Positions 8,709 to 16,173 of a stretch of DNA of 64,000 nt are shown in pieces. Within the stretch, counting starts at the first letter, position 1, and the number at the start of each line of letters is the position of its first letter. This stretch comes from an uncultured Polaribacter sp. (GTDB taxonomy: Bacteria > Bacteroidota > Bacteroidia > Flavobacteriales > Flavobacteriaceae). The notes under the pieces are model-generated. The model did no database searches. It was not told where the DNA came from and saw only the letters and a program-made list of their open reading frames with translations. Position numbers and translations under genes: made by a program. Location: assembly GCA_943788865.1 (NCBI GenBank), contig CALSRX010000004.1, positions 558,001-622,000 of the forward strand, written 5' to 3'.

Positions 8709-9422
8709 TCACATTCTTTTATAAATTCCACTTGGAAGTCTTTTTAAAATTCCTGCGATAAGTCGCCATCTTTTCGTTACATATCCAATACTCTTTTTCC
8801 TTTTTATAATTTCAAAAATCTGTTGAGCTGCTTTTTCTTTTGTGGCTACCCAGAATTGTCCTTCTCCTTTAGCCATATCTGTATCTACAAATCCAGGCCT
8901 AATGTCAGTCACATAAATTGGTTTCTTCGTTTTAGTCGCTTTTTGCCTTAGACCTTCTAAATAGTTTATCTGGTAAGCTTTCGAAGCATTATAAGCTGGT
9001 GCCATTCTGCTTCCTCGAATTCCTGCAATGGAACTTATTGCCGCTAAATGACCTTTTCCTTCCTTTTCAAAATAATTAAATGTCCAATCAACTATTTCTG
9101 TAAAAGCATTAACATTTAGTAAATTAGTCTTATTCTCAATTCCATAATTCAATTTTTCGTTTAAATCTCCTATTCCTGAACTCAAAATCAAAAGGTCTAG
9201 ACCTCTTAATTTATTGGTTAAATCAGTTAGCTTTTCAGTATTATTTTCTATTGTACAGTCAAATGAGCTTATTACGTAACTTTCTGGTCTGCTTTCTCGT
9301 ATTTTTTCTAATTCAGGTTTCCGTCTTCCTGTAATTCCAACTTCATATCCATTCTCAACAAGAATTTTTGCAAGTTCCTTTCCAATTCCTGAAGAAGCTC
9401 CGACTATAATTGCTTTTTTCAT
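8709..9422 (-). CDS. Short-chain dehydrogenase/reductase
   Basis: 237 residues. The NAD(P)-binding motif GASSGIG is at 8-14, with TGRR (31-34) following beta-strand 2, which suggests NADPH preference. The catalytic residues are Ser131 (or Ser130), Tyr144 and Lys148 (YNASK). The DIRPGFVDTDMAKG block follows at about 173. The C-terminal tail rich in Arg and Lys (KRWRLIAGILKRLPSGIYKRM) may be amphipathic. Substrate unknown. The gene stands alone between two attC-like palindromic repeats, one beyond each end, as an integron gene cassette would; this is inference from the repeats, and no integrase is in the window. Confidence 0.85.
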   Translation of the reverse strand: MKKAIIVGASSGIGKELAKILVENGYEVGITGRRKPELEKIRESRPESYVISSFDCTIENNTEKLTDLTNKLRGLDLLILSSGIGDLNEKLNYGIENKTNLLNVNAFTEIVDWTFNYFEKEGKGHLAAISSIAGIRGSRMAPAYNASKAYQINYLEGLRQKATKTKKPIYVTDIRPGFVDTDMAKGEGQFWVATKEKAAQQIFEIIKRKKSIGYVTKRWRLIAGILKRLPSGIYKRM

Positions 9423-9437
9423 TCTGTTTTTTCGTGC

Positions 9438-9497
9438 TTGTGGCTAATGTAAAGAATATGGTTCCGTTTTAATGAACTATATTCAGAGTTAGCGAAG
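9438..9497. repeat. Short attC-like palindrome upstream of the SDR gene
   Basis: Imperfect inverted repeat: GTGGCTAATG..GAATATGGTTC on the left and GAACTATATTC..GTTAGCGAA on the right. The end boxes GTGGCTAA and GTTAGCGAA match those of the larger element at 8563-8702. Confidence 0.6.
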
Positions 9498-9575
9498 TTA
9501 TATTTTTTTAAATTTAGAAACAAGTTAAATTAAAAATCAAAAACTATTTTATATTTACAGCTCTAATTTAGTTTT

Positions 9576-9974
9576 ATGATTACCATTTCTTCATACCCAT
9601 CAAAATTGCAAGTTGAAGTGATTCACCAGTTTATAACAAACAGTTATTGGGGAAAAGGAAGAACAAAAGCACAAGTACAAACAACCATAGATAATTGCTT
9701 GTGTTTTGGTGTTTATTTAAACAAACAGCAAATAGGTTTTGGTAGAGTAGTAACAGATTATGCAGTTTTTGCCTATTTAATGGATGTTTTTATCTTACCA
9801 GAATACAGAGGAAATGGCTATTCTAAACAATTAATGGAAGCAATTGTAAATGCTAAAGAAATTAAAGACTGTAAAACATGGATGTTAAAAACATCTGATG
9901 CTCATGGTTTATATAAACAATTTGGATTCACAGAATTAAACAATCCAGACATTGTCATGGAGCGTTTATTATAA
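9576..9974 (+). CDS. GNAT-family N-acetyltransferase
   Basis: 132 residues. The acetyl-CoA-binding motif A segment is at about 77-88 (LPEYRGNGYSKQLM, matching Q/RxxGxG/A), preceded by the MDVFI strand and followed by a GLYKQFGF motif B. These cytosolic enzymes move an acetyl group to an amine; the acceptor cannot be told. It lies 31 bases before the YjbR-like gene, probably in one transcript. TATATTTA at about 9551 is a near-match to a -7 element. Confidence 0.85.
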   Translation: MITISSYPSKLQVEVIHQFITNSYWGKGRTKAQVQTTIDNCLCFGVYLNKQQIGFGRVVTDYAVFAYLMDVFILPEYRGNGYSKQLMEAIVNAKEIKDCKTWMLKTSDAHGLYKQFGFTELNNPDIVMERLL

Positions 9975-10004
9975 TTATATTCACTAACCACTAACTACTA
10001 ATCA

Positions 10005-10370
10005 ATGCACATAGAACAATTAAGAGAATATTGTATTGCCAAAAAAGGTGTCACAGAGAATTTCCCTTTCGACAATGTCACTTTGGTGTTTAAAGTGATG
10101 GGAAAAATGTTTGCATTAGTTGGGTTGAATCATTGGGAAGAAGGAGAAACCAACATCAATTTAAAATGTGATCCAGATTGGTCAGAAGAATTACGTGGCG
10201 AATATGATAGCGTTAATACGGGTTGGCACATGAGTAAAAAACATTGGAATACCGTTACATTAAACAATGATGTTTCTGATGCTTTAGCTTTTGAATTGAT
10301 AGATCATTCATATGATTTGGTTGTAAAAGGATTGACAAAAAAGTTAAAAACAGAATTAGAAAACCTTTAA
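10005..10370 (+). CDS. MmcQ/YjbR-family protein
   Basis: 121 residues, the full length of the YjbR (CyaY-like fold) family. Typical features are the N-terminal EQLREYCIAKKGVTENFPF block, the central NLKCDPDW strand, and the C-terminal HMSKKHWNTVTLN and LIDHSYDLVVKGL blocks. Members are small cytosolic proteins suggested to bind DNA, but no pathway is established. It follows the GNAT gene by 31 bases and is followed by a repeat element that probably ends the unit. Confidence 0.88.
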   Translation: MHIEQLREYCIAKKGVTENFPFDNVTLVFKVMGKMFALVGLNHWEEGETNINLKCDPDWSEELRGEYDSVNTGWHMSKKHWNTVTLNNDVSDALAFELIDHSYDLVVKGLTKKLKTELENL

Positions 10371-10460
10371 AGGTTATTCCTTAGCTTAGAACAATTGAAG
10401 AATTTTACAATAAAAATATATTTTCAAATAAGTCAATCAGTATTATAATTTCAACCTATT

Positions 10461-10526
10461 TGTCATTCCTGTGAAAACAGGAATCCATTATAATAGTTTT
10501 GGATTCTCGCCTACGCGGTAATGACA
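10461..10526. repeat. TGTCATTCCTG... dispersed palindromic repeat
   Basis: Ends are TGTCATTCC...and ...GTAATGACA in inverted orientation. Inside is a hairpin CCTGTGAAAACAGG followed by GAATCC and later GGATTC. This is the widely dispersed intergenic repeat type of many Bacteroidetes. Confidence 0.75.
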
Positions 10527-10547
10527 TATTGAAGAACCTTCTAAAAT

Positions 10548-11387
10548 TTAATGTAAACTTCTGTATTTTGAAGGCGTAATGCCTTTAGTGTCTTTAAACT
10601 TTCTATTAAAATTAGAAATGTTTTTAAACCCCGATTTTTCAGAAACTTCAGTAATTAGTAAATCTTTATTTTTTAGTAACCTGCAAGCGTTTTCTATTCG
10701 AACTTCAATCAGAAACTGAAAATAGGTTTTGTTGGTTCGTTGTTTAAAATACCTACAGAAAGCATTCGGTGTCATATAAGAAATTTCAGCAATGGTGTAT
10801 AAGCTAATTTCTTTTTGAAAATTATTCATGGTATATTCCATGATATTACTCATGCGTTTCCCTTCATTATCAGAATATTTCCTTGGATAGATAAAAGTTG
10901 ACAGTGGTTTTATTTCTGCTTTTAATAATTCATTGACTATTTTTAAAAAAAGAATAAAACGTTCAAGATTTGAAGCTTTTTTTAATGATAAAAAGAGCTT
11001 TAAAACTTCCTCTTTATTGCTAGTTAAAATTCCGCCAGATTCGCTAATAGTGAAAATTTGTTGAATTTCGGTAAAATCTCCTAGCTCAAAAAAGCGTTCA
11101 CCGAAAGACGTTTTGGTAAAAAACAATGTCTGCATAAATGTCGTTGAACAATTAGAAATATCACTTTTAAAAACATGGGGCACATTGCTGCCAATAATTA
11201 AAACATCACCAGATTTATATTCTTTGATAGAATCACCTACTACGATACTTCCTTCCCCTTTTACAATTGCACACAGTTGAATTTCTTCATGTTGGTGTAA
11301 TTTATCATATAGTATTTTCCCTTTGTCTTCTTGATAAATTAAAGAAACATCTTTGGATTTCGGAATTTTAAAGGGTAAAACTTTCAT
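10548..11387 (-). CDS. AraC-family transcriptional regulator with N-terminal cupin
   Basis: 279 residues. The N-terminal cupin (about 20-90; HQHEEIQL, GDSIKEYKSGDVLIIGSNVPHVF) would sense a ligand. The C-terminal two-helix-turn-helix domain (about 178-277) ends in SEKSGFKNISNFNRKFKDTKGITPSKYR, the AraC signature. It is divergent from the first gene of the hydroxyproline gene set and separated from it by 155 bases, so it is the likely activator of that set, responding perhaps to hydroxyproline or a pathway intermediate (inference). Confidence 0.92.
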   Translation of the reverse strand: MKVLPFKIPKSKDVSLIYQEDKGKILYDKLHQHEEIQLCAIVKGEGSIVVGDSIKEYKSGDVLIIGSNVPHVFKSDISNCSTTFMQTLFFTKTSFGERFFELGDFTEIQQIFTISESGGILTSNKEEVLKLFLSLKKASNLERFILFLKIVNELLKAEIKPLSTFIYPRKYSDNEGKRMSNIMEYTMNNFQKEISLYTIAEISYMTPNAFCRYFKQRTNKTYFQFLIEVRIENACRLLKNKDLLITEVSEKSGFKNISNFNRKFKDTKGITPSKYRSLH

Positions 11388-11412
11388 TCTAAAAATAGTT
11401 GTAAAAGAAATA

Positions 11413-11420
11413 CAAATATA
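11413..11420 (-). promoter_or_regulatory. -7 promoter element of the AraC regulator
   Basis: Reads TATATTTG on the minus strand, an exact TAnnTTTG match 26 bases before the start at 11387. Confidence 0.5.
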
Positions 11421-11470
11421 TGCTAATATTCACTTTAAAATTTAAGATTTATAAAAAATAAGGTTAAAAA

Positions 11471-11527
11471 AGTATTAGATATCGATAGTATTAGGAAATC
11501 AAAAAAGCAAAAACCAACGTAGATTTG
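11471..11527 (+). promoter_or_regulatory. Candidate AraC operator (direct repeat) and -7 element of the hydroxyproline gene set
   Basis: TAGATTTG (11520-11527) matches TAnnTTTG, 16 bases before the DHDPS gene ATG. No -33 TTG is present. Instead the octamer AGTATTAG occurs twice in direct orientation (11471-11478 and 11487-11494), 16 bases apart, ending about 25 bases before the -7 element. This is where an activator would sit. Confidence 0.45.
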
Positions 11528-11542
11528 TAAAAAACTATTACA

Positions 11543-12499
11543 ATGAGTATACAATGGAATGGTGTAATGCCAGCAGTTTTTACATGGTTGAAAGAGTCAA
11601 AATCAGGCTCTATTGAAATTGACCTTGATGCAACACAAAAACAGGCTGCAGATATTTTAAAAGTTCAAGGAAAGGGCGGAAGCAGAATGAGCGGACTTGT
11701 CGGTTCTGGAACTCTGGGAGAAAATAGCTACCTGAGCACCAAGCAGCGTCTTTCCTTACTTAAATCTCTTTCTGAAGTTGCTAAAGAATACAATGTCCCT
11801 TTGATTAGCGGAGCGGCAGCAGAAACTAAGGAAGAACTTGCCAAAATCGTTGAAGGACTTGCAACAGTTGGAGTTGATACAGTCATGGTCATGCCACCAA
11901 AAACTAAGGCGGTTCCTTCTGAAAAAGAAATGTATGAGTACTATGCACTTTCTGAAGCAACTGCAAAAGATGTAGGCGTAACAATTATGCCTTATAACAA
12001 TCCTGATGCAGCCGGTTATCATGCGCTCTCAACAGACCTTCTTAAAAGACTTTCTATTCTTCCTAAGGTAACTGCTCTTAAAATATCGACTATAGATGTT
12101 TCAATTATAGAAACCTTGATGTTAGAAAACAAAGATTTAAAAGTTTTGGCAGGAGTAGACACAGTCACTGTATATGCAGGACTCGCTGGAGCAAGTGGAG
12201 GGATTACAGGTGTTGGTACTATCTTCCCAAAAGCAAGTGTTACTATGCAGGAGTATGTTTTAAATGGAGAATGGGCTGAGGCAAACAAAATTTCTCAGGC
12301 TTTAAATTCATTATCGTATCTGGATGCTCAGCCGTTGCTTATGGAATATCTTAAGCTTGCTATGGGAATTCATCATAATGATGTTGCTGGAGGGCTTCGT
12401 ACCTTTGGTAAGAAATTAACTCAACAGCAAATTGATGATGTTCGTGCAAGATATATTCTGGCAAAAGAAAGACTTGAAGTTCTGGACTTAATAGGTTAA
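11543..12499 (+). CDS. DHDPS/N-acetylneuraminate lyase family enzyme (probable 1-pyrroline-4-hydroxy-2-carboxylate deaminase), likely acquired
   Basis: 318 residues, (beta/alpha)8 barrel of the DapA family. The GSGTLGEN loop is at 54-61, the acid/base tyrosine in YNNP is Tyr151, and the Schiff-base lysine is Lys180 (TALKIS), so it looks active. Next to hydroxyproline epimerase, FAD oxidase and semialdehyde dehydrogenase genes it should convert the cyclic imine from hydroxyproline to 2-oxoglutarate semialdehyde plus ammonia. Local GC in sampled 60-base lines is about 40-50%, well above neighbouring genes, and the codons differ (for example several CTT, AGC and CGT). A decayed DHDPS gene follows directly, so this copy seems to have replaced it. 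Exact substrate is inferred from context. Confidence 0.8.
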   Translation: MSIQWNGVMPAVFTWLKESKSGSIEIDLDATQKQAADILKVQGKGGSRMSGLVGSGTLGENSYLSTKQRLSLLKSLSEVAKEYNVPLISGAAAETKEELAKIVEGLATVGVDTVMVMPPKTKAVPSEKEMYEYYALSEATAKDVGVTIMPYNNPDAAGYHALSTDLLKRLSILPKVTALKISTIDVSIIETLMLENKDLKVLAGVDTVTVYAGLAGASGGITGVGTIFPKASVTMQEYVLNGEWAEANKISQALNSLSYLDAQPLLMEYLKLAMGIHHNDVAGGLRTFGKKLTQQQIDDVRARYILAKERLEVLDLIG

Positions 12500-12501
12500 G
12501 C

Positions 12502-12909
12502 CTTTCAAATATTACAAGAATGAAAAATCGTTTTGGAAACAGATTTGCACTTTTATGTGGTATTGATACGTTAGCGTTAGAAAGTATTTTTAATAGGAGC
12601 AGATGGTTGGGTTGCAGGTTTGGTTTGTGCATTTCCAGCAGAAACCGTAGCTATTTGTAACTTGGCAAAAGTAGGAAAAGTACAAGAAGCAATAGAAATT
12701 TATCGTTGGTTTTTACCATTGTTAGAGTTAGATATAAACACTAAATTAGTGCAGAATATTAAGTTGGCAGAAGTTGCAACAGGAATCGGAACTGAAAATG
12801 TAAGAGAGCCTCGTTAACCGTTAGCAGGAGTAGAAAGAGAACGTGATTGGCAATTATTGAAAACGGATTAAAAACAAGACCCGTATTGCCAGAGTATAAG
12901 AGTTTATAA
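12502..12909 (+). pseudogene. Remnant of the original DHDPS-family gene (C-terminal half)
   Basis: Conceptual translation gives the C-terminal part of a DHDPS protein: NRFGNRFALLCGIDTLALES, then GADGWVAGLVCAFPAETVAI, a YRWFLPLLELD segment, TKLVQNIKLAE, and the tail TRPVLPEYKSL. Three lesions are visible. One extra T lies in a T5 run near 12590 (frame returns as SILIGADGW). A TAA at 12814-12816 sits where family members have RLPLAG, so TTA became TAA. One base is missing near 12843 (ERERx-LAIIENG). The intact gene in front is not its 5' half: the two proteins do not continue each other. It lies between the acquired DHDPS gene and the M61 peptidase gene. Confidence 0.85.
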
Positions 12910-12929
12910 ATAATAATAAATGATTAAAA

Positions 12930-14540
12930 ATGAAAACACATATAAAGTTTATAGGTAAAAGACAATTTCTTTTTAAGCATTATAAGTCGGTTTCTGTGCA
13001 AAAGAATATCTATTTTTTTTTACTCCTTTTTTGTATGCCGATCTTTTATGGTTTGGCACAACAAGGGAATCCAGAATTTTTGTACACAGTATCTTTTCCA
13101 AATCCAGAATCCAAATCCTACCATGTTGCTTTAAAAACAGAGGGGTGGAATCAAAATACTGTGCAATTTAAAATGCCAAGATGGATGCCAGGATATTATC
13201 AAATAATGAATTATGGCAACCAAGTTTATAATATTTCTGCAACAGATTCTAAAGGGAATAAAATTCCAATAAAAAACATAGACGATAGCACTTGGGAAGT
13301 TAACGGGGTTGCGAATAAATCATTTAAAATCGATTATGATATTAAAACCAATCGGAAATTTGTGGCTATTAGTTATGTAGATCAAAATCATGCTTATCTA
13401 ATTGGTGGAAATTCTTTTTTTTATGTTGATGGTTATATAAATCATCCAGTGAAAGTAAAGATTTCAGAAAACCCAAAATGGAATAAAATCACCACTGGTT
13501 TAGAATTAGTAAAAGGAACTTCAAATGAATTCATTGCTGCTGATTTTGATATACTCTATGACAGTCCAATTCTTACAGGAAAACTAGAAGCCTTGCCATG
13601 GTTTAGTGTAGGTGGAGTTGAACATCATTTTATTGGATATAAAATGGGAGATTTTGACAAAAAAGAGTTTATTAAAAATCTACAATTGGTCGTAAAATCT
13701 GCAGTAGATATCATTGGAGAAATTCCTTTTAAAAAATACACCTTTATAGCAATTGGTCCAGGGAGAGGCGGAATAGAACATTTAAATAATACTACGGTTA
13801 GTTTTGATGGAAGTTCGCTTAAAACTACAGCTGGAATGAATAAAATGATGAATTTCTTGGCGCATGAATATTTTCATCATTATAATGTAAAGCGAATTAG
13901 ACCTATTGAAGTTGGACCATTTGATTATGCCAAAGGAAGTAAAACAAATCTACTTTGGGTTAGTGAGGGACTTTCTGTGTATTATGAATATTTAATTGTA
14001 AAAAGAGCAAAACTTTTTGATGATCAAATGTTGTTTAAAAACTTTGAAAAGAACATCAATACTTTTGAGAATAATCCAGGTAGGAAATTTCAGTCTTTAA
14101 CACAAGCAAGTTACGAAACATGGAAAGATGGACCGACTGGAAATTATCGAAAAGGAAAAACTATTTCCTATTATGAGAAAGGACCAATTGTAGGATTGCT
14201 ATTTGATTTTGCAATTAGAGATGCTACTAAAAATAAAAAATCATTAGATGATGTAATGCGTTTTTTATACTGGGAATATTACAAAAAAAAGCAAAGAGGA
14301 TTTAGTGATGCAGAATTTCAACAAGCTTGTGAAACCATTGCTGGAGTTTCCTTAAAACCGCTTTTTGAATATGTGTATACAACAAAAGAGTTAGATTATA
14401 ATACTTATTTAAACATGGGCGGCTTACAATTAGATTTTAAAATTAACGCTGTAGATAATAAGAAAATACACACTTTAAGTAAAATAAAAAATACGTCTCC
14501 CTTACAGAAAGAAATATTAAAATCATGGTTAGGAAACTAA
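12930..14540 (+). CDS. M61-family metallopeptidase, secreted or anchored, PDZ truncated
   Basis: 536 residues. A basic N-terminus is followed by a hydrophobic signal (about 27-43, ending GLAQQ). The M61 N-terminal beta domain precedes the zinc site HEYFHH (HExxH, about 312-316) and the downstream ligand Glu in LLWVSEGLSVYYEYL (about 349). M61 (glycyl aminopeptidase-like) proteins usually end in a complete PDZ domain. Here the reading frame stops a little after its first strands (TLSKIKNTSPLQKEILKSWLGN), so the PDZ is incomplete. In this gene set it probably helps to trim Gly-rich collagen-like peptides in the periplasm (inference). Confidence 0.88.
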   Translation: MKTHIKFIGKRQFLFKHYKSVSVQKNIYFFLLLFCMPIFYGLAQQGNPEFLYTVSFPNPESKSYHVALKTEGWNQNTVQFKMPRWMPGYYQIMNYGNQVYNISATDSKGNKIPIKNIDDSTWEVNGVANKSFKIDYDIKTNRKFVAISYVDQNHAYLIGGNSFFYVDGYINHPVKVKISENPKWNKITTGLELVKGTSNEFIAADFDILYDSPILTGKLEALPWFSVGGVEHHFIGYKMGDFDKKEFIKNLQLVVKSAVDIIGEIPFKKYTFIAIGPGRGGIEHLNNTTVSFDGSSLKTTAGMNKMMNFLAHEYFHHYNVKRIRPIEVGPFDYAKGSKTNLLWVSEGLSVYYEYLIVKRAKLFDDQMLFKNFEKNINTFENNPGRKFQSLTQASYETWKDGPTGNYRKGKTISYYEKGPIVGLLFDFAIRDATKNKKSLDDVMRFLYWEYYKKKQRGFSDAEFQQACETIAGVSLKPLFEYVYTTKELDYNTYLNMGGLQLDFKINAVDNKKIHTLSKIKNTSPLQKEILKSWLGN

Positions 14541-14585
14541 CGAATTTAAAAAGACAACCTTAAAATATAAACAAGAACATTGATT

Positions 14586-16169
14586 ATGATTACAGGAAAA
14601 AATTATATTGGAAATCAACTTTCCGCAAAAGGAAACAAAACTTACAAAACATTTAACCCGCAAACGAATTCAGAAAATTCTTCTGTTTTTACAGAAGCTA
14701 CTTCAGAAGAAATCAATCTAGCAACTGAATTAGCAACATCTGCATTTCAAATCTATTCTAAAAAATCGGGTATAGAAAAAGCGCTTTTTTTAAGAACAAT
14801 TGCAGATGAAATTGAAAACTTAGGAGATGAGTTAATTCATATGTACACTTCAGAATCTGGATTGCCAGCAGGAAGAGCGATGGGAGAAAGAGGAAGAACA
14901 CTTGGGCAATTAAGAGCTTTTGCAGCTCACATTGAAGAAGGATCTTGGGTAGAAGCAACAATAGATACTGCTCAACCAGAAAGACAACCTATTCCGAAAG
15001 TTGATTTACGAAAAATGAATGTTCCATTAGGACCTATTGTGGTTTTTGGAGCTTCTAATTTTCCGTTAGCATTTTCTACTGCAGGAGGAGATACAGCTGC
15101 CGCTTTAGCAGCAGGTTGTTCAGTACTCGTAAAATCGCATCCAATGCATGCTGGAACTGGAGAACTGGTTGCATCTGCAGTTGTAAAAGCTGCTGAAAAA
15201 ACTGGAATGCCAAACGGGGTGTTTTCTAATTTGAATAGTAGCGGAATAGAAGTTGGACAACAATTGGTGAAGCATCCACAAGTAAAAGGAGTTGGTTTTA
15301 CAGGAAGTATTCGTGGAGGTAGAGCCTTATTTGATTTGGCTGCTCAACGTGATGAGCCAATTCCGGTTTTTGCAGAAATGGGAAGTATAAATCCAGTTGT
15401 GTTTTTACCCGAAGCTTTAAATGAAGGTGCAGAATCTTGGGCAAAAACCTATGCAGGTTCTATTACCTTGGGGTCTGGACAGTTTTGTACAAATCCAGGA
15501 TTATTATTAGGGATTAAAGGAGAAAGATTGAATGATTTCGCTCAAACTTTGGCTGAAGAAATTGTAAAAGTAGAGCCCTCTTGTATGTTGCATCCTAATA
15601 TTGTTGGTGCTTATAATAGTAATAAATCAAAAGCAGTTTCTCAAGAAGGATTAGAAGTGTTAGCCGATTTCAAAGGTGATTCTAAAACCAATTATGGACG
15701 ACAAATTGTTTCTAAAGTTGATGGAAAAACATTTCTAAATAATCCAATGTTACATCACGAAGTATTTGGACCATTTTCTTTGCTAGTTGAATGTGAAGAC
15801 AAAACACAATTAGAACAAATTTTAAACAAACTAGAGGGACAATTAACAGGGACAATTGTAGCTACTGATTCAGAATTAAGAGCAAACTCAGAAATTGTTT
15901 CTGCGTTACAAAATAGAGTTGGAAGAATTATTTTTAACGGTGTTCCTACTGGAGTAGAAGTTTGCCCGTCCATGCAACATGGTGGGCCATATCCAGCTTC
16001 AACAGATTCGAGATTTACAGCAGTTGGTGTAGATTCTATCAAACGCTGGGTGAGACCATTTAGTTTTCAATCTTGGCCTAATAGCTTATTGCCAAACGAA
16101 TTGAAAAATGAAAATCCACTGAAAATTTTAAGAAATATTAATGGAAATAAAACTACGGATAAAATTTAA
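14586..16169 (+). CDS. 2,5-dioxovalerate (2-oxoglutarate semialdehyde) dehydrogenase
   Basis: 527 residues from the ATG at 14586; a TTG six bases earlier is a poorer choice. The aldehyde dehydrogenase catalytic Cys is C301 (GSGQFCTNPG) and the general base Glu is about E264 (FAEMGSINP). The GASNFPLAFSTAGGDTA and SHPMHAGTGELV segments match the NADP-dependent semialdehyde dehydrogenase subgroup that ends hydroxyproline and pentose oxidation. It would convert 2-oxoglutarate semialdehyde to 2-oxoglutarate in the cytosol. It is the final step of the trans-4-hydroxyproline route encoded around it. Confidence 0.9.
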   Translation: MITGKNYIGNQLSAKGNKTYKTFNPQTNSENSSVFTEATSEEINLATELATSAFQIYSKKSGIEKALFLRTIADEIENLGDELIHMYTSESGLPAGRAMGERGRTLGQLRAFAAHIEEGSWVEATIDTAQPERQPIPKVDLRKMNVPLGPIVVFGASNFPLAFSTAGGDTAAALAAGCSVLVKSHPMHAGTGELVASAVVKAAEKTGMPNGVFSNLNSSGIEVGQQLVKHPQVKGVGFTGSIRGGRALFDLAAQRDEPIPVFAEMGSINPVVFLPEALNEGAESWAKTYAGSITLGSGQFCTNPGLLLGIKGERLNDFAQTLAEEIVKVEPSCMLHPNIVGAYNSNKSKAVSQEGLEVLADFKGDSKTNYGRQIVSKVDGKTFLNNPMLHHEVFGPFSLLVECEDKTQLEQILNKLEGQLTGTIVATDSELRANSEIVSALQNRVGRIIFNGVPTGVEVCPSMQHGGPYPASTDSRFTAVGVDSIKRWVRPFSFQSWPNSLLPNELKNENPLKILRNINGNKTTDKI

Positions 16170-16173
16170 ACAT

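Noticed and set aside
11543..12909. Reading the intact DHDPS gene and the following remnant as one frameshifted gene
   Set aside because: The intact gene already has its own C-terminus with the barrel complete; the remnant repeats the C-terminal half in a different sequence.
16141..16173. Upstream ATG for the DUF885 lipoprotein
   Set aside because: It overlaps the dehydrogenase gene and puts eleven residues before a perfect lipoprotein signal.
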